Source of the DNA: Saccharum officinarum
Taxonomy: Eukaryota > Streptophyta > Magnoliopsida > Poales > Poaceae
Length of the DNA stretch: 64,000 bases
Reading direction: 5' to 3'
Assembly: GCA_020631735.1 (NCBI GenBank)
Contig: CM036199.1
Coordinates: forward strand, 16,883,955 to 16,947,954
This document shows, piece by piece, positions 57,313 to 64,000 of the stretch. Numbering within the stretch: position 1 is the first letter of the stretch; the number at the start of each line of letters is the position of its first letter. The notes beneath the pieces were generated by a model. It saw nothing but the letters and a program-made list of their open reading frames with translations, searched no databases and had not been told where the DNA came from. Both the position numbers and the translations under genes were made by a program.

Positions 57313-57960
57313 TGGACCTCGAAAAGTTTTTTTATGCCGGAGTCGGGTGTGACCTTTCCACGCATGCTGACATCACGCAGGGCCCGCACGTCAACTACAA
57401 ATATGCTGCGTGCAGGGCAAACGACGGAATCGCGTCCAGCTTAGCGATCCGCGTGATGGATCAAGGATCGACGATTCGACGGTCGCTAACCACAAGGAGC
57501 AGCGGGGCCCAGTTGTCATGGACGCGGAGAAAACACAAGCAAAGAGAGGGAGTATAGGCCTTCCGCAGTGTGTGGGCGATGAAAAAAAAATATTGGGCCC
57601 ACAACTAAGAATAGGTGCCGGTGCTTTCTATACGTTGCAGTGTGGTGCAGCCTGTGGCATCACTAATAGGCCCACTAGATATAGAAAAAACCAATCAAGA
57701 ATGGTAAAGGACATCAGATGGTGGTTGGCAGGAAAAGGCACGCAGAGTTTTTCACTTGTTAATCAGCTGGCGCGGTGCCTGTACATTCATCGCTTTCCTT
57801 TTTTTTTTTTGGCGATGGCATTTTGGAGCACCGCTGGTTGCAGTGTATGAAGTAGTGCTCCAGTCTTCTCTTTCTATCTGGGCATCACTTGAAGCTCACG
57901 CTGCGGAAGGCCCAGAAGTATCTCTGCTACTAATAATACACCAGTTTGAATTTTTCTAAA
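57313..57960. other. Unassigned sequence
   Basis: Moderately GC-rich with a possible frame at 57410-57850 of no recognised family. Probably non-coding element DNA. Confidence 0.3.
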
Positions 57961-57961
57961 G

Positions 57962-58572
57962 GAAAAAAGTATAATTGACCTTCTAACTATTGGGGGTGGT
58001 CTAGTTTATCCCCTCAACTATGAAACGGTCTAATTTACCCCCTGAACTTTGCAAAACCGGCCAAATCACCCCCTCGAGCGGTTTTGGACGGTGATTTTGC
58101 TACAGTAAAAATGGTTTTTTGTATGAATTATTCAAATTAATTACAGAAAAAATAGATCAAATTTACAGCAAAAACTTTATACTAAAGCATACTATATTAT
58201 ATGTTCACTGTGTAGATCTACTCACGTGGAGTCCAACAAATTGAAATTTTCATTTTATGATTTTTTTTGTGATTTACTATGATTTTTCAAAGATTCGGAC
58301 GAAATAAATAAAAAAGAAAAGGACAAAACACTGTTACTGTAGTAAAACCGTTGTTACTGTAGCAAAACCACGGTCCAAAACCGCTAGAGGGGTGATTTGG
58401 CCGGTTTTGCAAAGTTCAGGGGTAAATTAGACCGTTTCATAGTTGAGGGGGTAAACTAGACCACCTCTAATAGTTGGGGGGTCAAGTAGACTTTTTCCTA
58501 AATTAGACCGTTTCATAGTTGAGGGGTAAACTAGACCACCCCCAATAGTTGGGGGTCAATTAGACTTTTTCC
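57962..58572. mobile_element. Foldback MITE with 9-bp target duplication
   Basis: Arms of over 110 bp: GAAAAAAGTATAATTGACC on the left and GGTCAATTAGACTTTTTCC on the right. TTTCTAAAG flanks it exactly (57953-57961, 58573-58581), a Mutator-like length. The last 75 bp of the right arm are present twice in tandem (58425-58500, 58501-58572). Confidence 0.85.
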
Positions 58573-58679
58573 TTTCTAAAGACACATACTAAACTATCCA
58601 CCACAGTCATTAGCTATACTAAGTACATCAAGAAAATTGCACCGAGTAAGAGTCAAACTTCTAAACAAAAGGATGAGAT

Positions 58680-59084
58680 TTACTCTGCCATCTTCTTTCT
58701 CTCGCTCACTCGTATCCAACGGATGAGATTGCTGGGATCAGTCCTCGTCACACGTCCGCCTCCCTCCTCTGGTCCCACGCCCACCACATGCGCGACTTCC
58801 CCCTCTCCCCGACGCCCCTTCTCACGCACGACTCTCCCTCTCCCAGAGACATCGCGCCCACTCCACTCCCCGAGACGTCGGTGGCGCTTCCCGAGGCCTC
58901 GACGCTGTCCCTCCTCGCGTGCTTCCTCTCCAACCTCCACCTCCTCCTAGGCTGCCGCCTCCTTCAGTCCTCCGCCCTCGCCTCCTGGTGTCGGTCCACG
59001 CCGCCCCACCCTCCTCCTCGACGACCTTGCAGTAGGAGGCGCATCCGGTGCCGTAGTCATCCATGGTCTCGGTCGCCTAGGAAA
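58680..59084 (+). other. GC-rich unassigned sequence, possible captured exon
   Basis: C-rich with a plus-strand frame from 58788 (PLSPTPLLTHDSPSPRD, EASTLSLLACFLSNLHLLLGC) resembling a grass first exon. No family recognised. It is interrupted by the foldback element at 59085 and resumes at 60411. Confidence 0.35.
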
Positions 59085-60401
59085 GAGTAAAGTGCACCAG
59101 CAAAGTGCACCAGCGGTCCCTAAACTTGCGTTGCTGTGTCATCCCGGTCCCTAAACTCGCAAATCGACCATTTAGGTCCTTAAACTTGTTCATCTGTGTC
59201 ATCTCGGTCCCTAAACTTATTCGGCTGTGTCATCCCGGTCCCCAAACTTGCAAATCGACCGTTTAGGTCCTCAAACTTGTTCAGTTGTGTCATCTCGGTC
59301 CCTAAACTTGGTTTTGGATCTCATCTGGGTCCAAACCGGGCAAGTTAAAATTTGATATCAAACAATAATTCATAACTTTTTTATATGAACTCAAATAAGG
59401 ATGAACTTTATATTAAAATTGTAGCCCTCGACGCGATCTACAACTTTGTAGTTGAAAAGTTTTTGAATTAAAACTGTTTAGAGTCCCAAAATATTGTTGT
59501 ATGTTTATAGATTTTGAAATTTCAAATTTCAAATTATCAAACAATCTTGGATATTGATATGGTCTATATGAAAGTTATAGTTCTCAATATTATCTACAAC
59601 TTTGTAGTTGAAAAGTTTTTTATTTGAAGTCGTTTATTATCCCAAAATTTAATTGTAAGTTTACAGATTTTGAAATTTAAAAATTTAAAATTAAATTTTG
59701 GGATAATAAACGACTTCAAATAAAAAACTTTTCAACTACAAAGTTGTAGATAATATTGAGAACTATAACTTTCATATAGACCATTTCAATATCCAAGATT
59801 ATTTGATAATTTTGAATTTTAAATTTCAAAATCTGTAAAGTTACAATTAAATTTTAGAATAATAAACGACTTCAAATAAAAAACTTTTCAACTACAAAGT
59901 TGTAGATAATATTGAGAACTATAACTTTCATATAGACCATATTAATATCCAAGATTGTTTGATAATTTGAAATTTGAAATTTCAAAATCTATAAACATAC
60001 AATAATATTTTGGGACTCTAAATAGTTTTAATTCAAAAACTTTTTAACTACAAAGTTGTAGATCGCGTCGAGGGCTATAATTTTGATATAAAGTTTGTCC
60101 TCATTTGAGTTCATATAAAAAAGTTATGAATTATTGTTTGATATCAAGTTTTTAAATTGCTCAGTTTGGACCCAGATAAGATCCAAAACCAAGTTTAAGG
60201 ACCGAGATGACACAACCGAACAAGTTTGAGGACCTAAACGGTCGATTTGCAAGTTTGGGGACCGAGATGACACAGCCGAATAAATTTAGGGACCGAGATG
60301 ACACAGATGAACAAGTTTGAAGACCTAAATAGTCGATTTGCGAGTTTAGAGACCGAAATAACACAGCAGGGCAAGTTTAGGACCGCTGGTGCACTTTACT
60401 C
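59085..60401. mobile_element. Large foldback element with 9-bp target duplication
   Basis: 1317 bp. The two ends are exact inverted copies of GAGTAAAGTGCACCAGC, and the arms of about 600 bp stay paired almost to the centre (about 59700). Within each arm three to four copies of GGTCC(C)TAAACTTG...CATC(C/T)CGGTCC stand in tandem. CCTAGGAAA flanks exactly (59076-59084, 60402-60410), indicating a Mutator-type insertion. No coding sequence. Confidence 0.9.
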
Positions 60402-60410
60402 CCTAGGAAA

Positions 60411-62528
60411 CTACATCCGGGCGGGCCTTGGTCTTGCAGCGGCCGCGTGCACAAGAGGATGTCGACGGCGCGCGGACGTGTGCACAGGTGGGGAGCCTCC
60501 TGGCAGCGGCGGCGAGGCATCACTGATACCAGAGTAAGTACTAATCCGTCGGTTCTTGCCTCAGTTCGGGATTTAGGGTTCCAAATTTGGGGAAAATCAG
60601 GGTTTCGGGACTCTTGCTCGCAGCCCCGGCCCAGGCCACGCAGCGGGGCCCTCGCCAGGTCGCGCGGATATCCTTGATGGCTAAATCCAATATCAAAATG
60701 GCGATGATAGTGTTGCTGTCCAAACGCGGGCCAAAGTTCACGCGGCTCAATCAAGGCTGGAGCTAGATAGCTCTATGGACGAGGACAAGGACGCTTGCAG
60801 GTACTATATGTTTACTCTGCAGTTTCTGTTCTATGGACACATTATTTATTCCTTTCAAGGCGACCTTATTTCTTTTGGGTAAATTAACTTGTGAGAACTC
60901 ATTCAGTGTTTGTCTTAATGTAGGACCTACAACTTGATATATCTGGGAGATGCATGCCATTGTTGAGAAAAATGTCTCTGAAGAGAAATTATTGGCTCCC
61001 TCGGCTTTCTGATAATGGTTTAGTTAGATCATCTCTGATGCACCTTCTCTATGCAAGTTTTCTCTTCTCAGCTCATCTGGAATTGATATTCTTGCAAACA
61101 TACTTGTAAGTCTGGAGGAGTTCAAATCTGAAAGAGCTCAAATCTGTGCGACTGTTCAAATCTGAAAGAGCTCAAAGTTGTGCGAGTGTGCATATATGAG
61201 TATGTTAAGCTCTTCATTTTTTGTTCTTCCAGATTGGTAGCTTGGTCATCTAGCTACTGATTCTAAATCATGCTTTTTGGTCATTTCCTTTGGTAGGCAA
61301 CAAGCAACAATACAGAGGTAGTTATTGGAATCTCAAGAGAATTTGAAGGCCAGTACAAACTATAAAGAGACCAGCCCTAGCAAGACTGCAAAATGTATCT
61401 CTGAATATGCACTAGAACGTATATATATTTATGAGCTAACTAAGGCAAAATTTTGGGACTCCAGTTTTTTTTTGGCAACCATGGTCTATTTTTGTATGAT
61501 GACCTAGATAGTTACTCAGTTTCTTTTTCTCCCAAATAAATATGCTAGACATTGTGGTTACTTATCTGGTCAAGAAGCAAATATATATTCTTTTTGATAA
61601 GTAGAAGCAAATATAAATGCTGACATGTCGATCAGGATAGCATGGATATATTTGTTGTGCAGCCTTCTTTTTAAATTAGCGAAAATTCCTAATCCAGCAT
61701 TGATATTACTGTTCAAAAAGTAATTAGAATGTGGTGATAAAGGTATAAACTTCAATCTTGAATATTTATGACTTATCAGTCTAATTCTGAATGTATAACC
61801 CATGTTTCTTGGATCTGCATGCAGGAAAGAGCTAAAAGGCGGTTATGATGGCATTCAAAAATGGCATACAGTAATAGTAATGGCTCTTGTTTACAACAAT
61901 AAAACCATATGTGATGCTGATTTAATCCTCACCACTCCTGAAAAGCAATTTATTGCAATTATGTCATTATAGTCTTGTAGGCAATAGATTAGCAAGGGTA
62001 AAGACACCGGTATCTCTCCATAGAATTAACTTTGGACTCAATGTGGCAATATACTAGGTCTGGCATTGCTGGAAACAAACTTCTTGCTGCCTCGGTGAGT
62101 CCTTCACTTTTTCTTTCTTGGTATTGTAAAAGGTTCCTGTTTCTTGGTATAGAATCACAAAGCATATACACCATATGTAAGTAAATTATCTGTCTCTTAC
62201 ACTTGGTCGCATATATTCTTTTTAGGGCGATGGGCAAAAGTGATGCTTTTCTACATGTTAGTCACATTGCATGTCAAGCCAGGCAAGAAGGTGCATGCAT
62301 CTTGCTTTATTTTGCTTCTGAATTTTAGTTTCAAGAAAGCAAAAATTTATCACATTGAAAGAATTGGCAAGAATTCGAGTAGAAGCCTGATCTTGCATTG
62401 CTAACTCTGCAAAGTACCGTGATATGATTTGACATATATAGCTGAGAATCTGTACTTCCATGTTTCTAAATTCTAAATTCCATGAGCTTTCTAATCTGTA
62501 TCTTGTTCTTCATATAGGTGAGTGGCAG
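60411..62528 (+). other. Helitron-body DNA with exon-like bits
   Basis: GC-rich until 60740, with a spliced-looking stretch at about 60700-60800 (DDSVAVQTRAKVHAAQSRLE before CAG|GTACTA). Further exon-like pieces near 61825-61870 and 62030-62093 are bounded by AG and GT but belong to no family I recognise. Partial direct repeats CTCAAATCTGTGCGACTG occur at 61135-61190. Confidence 0.3.
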
Positions 62529-62589
62529 AATGGGCCTATACTGGTGGAGGACACTTGCCTATGTTTTAATGCATTCAAAGGCCTACTGG
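62529..62589 (+). pseudogene. Inosine triphosphate pyrophosphatase exon fragment
   Basis: A 61-base exon bounded by GGCAG and GTGATT reads [21 protein letters not shown]. This is the substrate-loop exon of ITPase (HAM1 family), where plants usually have [21 protein letters not shown]. The neighbouring ITPase exons (GNAKKLEE start, PYIKWFLEKLG continuation) are not found nearby, so it is an isolated, probably captured exon. ITPase removes deaminated purine triphosphates; no product is expected here. Confidence 0.78.
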
Positions 62590-63786
62590 GTGATTTATTT
62601 CTACTATTATTTTTCAAGGTCCTCTCATTTGGATCTCATAGATGAATGCAGAGGATTTACTAAGGTTTAGGCCTAAATGGCACAACTCTAGGTTTCAATT
62701 AACTTGTACTAGAACATGGCTGCTCTCTCTGTGTGTGATGAGTATTGTGAATGCTATAATTGGTTGGATTTTCCGGTCTGTACAGTTTCATCAGACAAGT
62801 AAGGACTAAAAACTACTTATAAAGTAAATAATCCATTATGTATTATGGAAATTTCCTAAAAAAAGGAGTGTATGGGAACATTGCATTGAACTTTGCCAGT
62901 AAGCATGGATCACTGAATAAAATTTCTAGCTTTGCAGTCATCATCCTGGAGATCTAAATCAAGCGGTTCAGTTCAAGTTCATTGTGGCGACCAACAATCT
63001 GGTAAGCTACATAGAAACACTGCGATTTAAATTTGCCTGTCAAAGTTCTAGGATATGCTGGCAATTTTTTAAAACTTTTATATTGCACTGAGCCAGCAAA
63101 GAGCTTGCTGACCAACTTCAGAAAAAAAAACTTTTACAAAGCACTAGAAGGACTACTCCATGATGGAAGAAAATCCCAATTAAAATGGTGTAATATGCTG
63201 GTTTTAAACATCTGAAGTACCATTTTCAAGCAATAAATATAAATTGTGCTCTCTGGTTTAAATACCAATTGACACGGACATATCATGATTTGCATTTTGA
63301 CTTTTATTTATGTGAATGAAAATGGAATTTGACATTATTCTAATTATTGGATTATGTGTGGAGCTCTATGGTTTTTAATATGAAGACGGCTAACTAGATC
63401 TTTTCAGCTCTATGTTTTTTTTTTTCCAGTTTTTACATGGCATCAGTTGGTACTCCATTATCCTGACCTCTTGCTAAGTCATGGTGCGTGCCACAGACGT
63501 TATGCACGATACGAAGCCGCACCGGTTTTTTTTTTCTTTTACTGTTCTATTTCTCAGGGTTTACGACGCTTTAGAACCATGTTGTATATTCTTATTATGT
63601 ATTCAGTTTGTTTTGTTTGCATTGATGGTGACTATATGATGGGATCGACTAAAAAATGATCCCATTGATTTATATTTGCGTTTAATAACTCGGACATATA
63701 TGCCTTTTGTACTCTATTTATGTCACAAAATTAGTTGTTTTCATATACATCCTGAAATGAAACCGTTGCAACGCATGGGTACTATG
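62590..63786. other. Helitron-body DNA, nothing recognised
   Basis: AT-rich. One exon-like piece at about 62938-63001, between GCTTTGCAG and GTAAGC, is unassigned. Confidence 0.35.
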
Positions 63787-63790
63787 CTAG
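63765..63790 (+). mobile_element. Helitron 3' terminus
   Basis: The GTTGCAACGCATGGGTACTATG stem region is followed by CTAG and a host T (63791). Same terminal style as the opposite-strand terminus at 17820. Confidence 0.72.
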
Positions 63791-64000
63791 TTTCTAACAG
63801 CTCAAGAGTATTTCACCCTTAATAAAATAATATCGGTGATCACCAATACTAATTTTTCAGATTATTGGGAGACATGCTCCAACAGATCGCTAATAATTTC
63901 CTCTAATATGTGAGGCCCACCTCCCTCTACCTTGGGTTCACGATGACTATAGCTGTCGGAGCAAAGCTTTTTTTTATGAATGCGTCTTTCATCGGCCACC
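63791..64000. other. Right flank, nothing recognised
   Basis: Host DNA beyond the Helitron end; contains the small palindrome ATCGGTGATCACCAAT. No gene seen. Confidence 0.4.

Larger units (their letters stand above)
55018..63790 (+). mobile_element. Candidate Helitron with captured exon
   Basis: The right end reads CCGTTGCAACGCATGGGTACTATGCTAG followed by T, matching the plant Helitron 3' end (stem then CTAG, host T). The proposed left end TCTCCACCTATATTATATA follows a host A and continues TTAATATTAAAAGAGG, the style of plant Helitron 5' ends. The link between the two ends, 8.8 kb apart across a gap, is inference; the 3' end alone is firmer. Inside are two foldback elements, an assembly gap and an ITPase exon. 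No Rep/helicase gene seen. Confidence 0.5.

Noticed and set aside
62030..62093. Resemblance of SGIAGNKLLAAS to a Y-family DNA polymerase motif
   Set aside because: Too short, with no catalytic residues or neighbouring exons; kept only as an unassigned exon-like piece.

Overview
This window looks like nuclear DNA from a grass, most likely a panicoid. The genes have GC-rich, intron-poor coding exons of the grass type. Stowaway-like MITEs are frequent, two LTR families resemble Sireviruses, and there are Helitron ends, Mutator-like elements and a 100-N assembly gap. The species cannot be fixed from the sequence alone. By position roughly two thirds is transposable-element DNA; I recognise five apparently functional protein genes, plus several decayed gene fragments.

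Layout. 1-4735: an LTR with a palindrome array, then a Gypsy LTR with remnants of internal sequence on both sides. 5807-9000: CNX3 (MoaC-type molybdenum cofactor enzyme, minus strand), with a 1.56-kb intron in its 5' UTR. 9290-13500: a BAHD acyltransferase pseudogene, microsatellites and MITEs. 14055-16799: a purine-permease gene whose 37-nt first exon is separated by a MITE-filled intron. 17820-21026: a minus-strand Helitron end, an LTR insertion and a receptor-kinase fragment. 21027-30293: a full-length Ty1/copia element (minus strand) with equal-length LTRs and an exact 5-bp target duplication. 30500-31530: LINE 3' remnant. 31859-35342: a Mutator-like element (9-bp target duplication) carrying a phosphodiesterase-like gene fragment and interrupted by an LTR. 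35731-36486: a Casparian strip membrane protein gene. 37345-42952: a decayed copia element with two hAT insertions. 42967-46237 and 46368-49444: two DNA elements, each interrupted by a palindrome-array LTR. 50240-50401: a 53-residue membrane protein gene. 51528-54072: an AVT1-type amino acid transporter. 55018-63790: a candidate Helitron holding foldback elements and an inosine triphosphatase exon.

The functional genes (cofactor synthesis, purine/cytokinin-type transport, endodermal barrier, vacuolar amino acid transport) do not form an obvious pathway; they read as ordinary dispersed plant genes. The main biology is nested transposition. At least five LTRs of one family carry arrays of a GACCGGACGCGTCCGGTC palindrome or a coordinately altered version, and three of them lie inside older DNA transposons. 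I found no clearly new enzymatic system. The most unusual observations are the altered palindrome array, the single-frame copia RT/RNase H region whose five stops are all TAG at CHG-type sites, the two gene-fragment-carrying elements, and the hairpin cluster near 55.8 kb.
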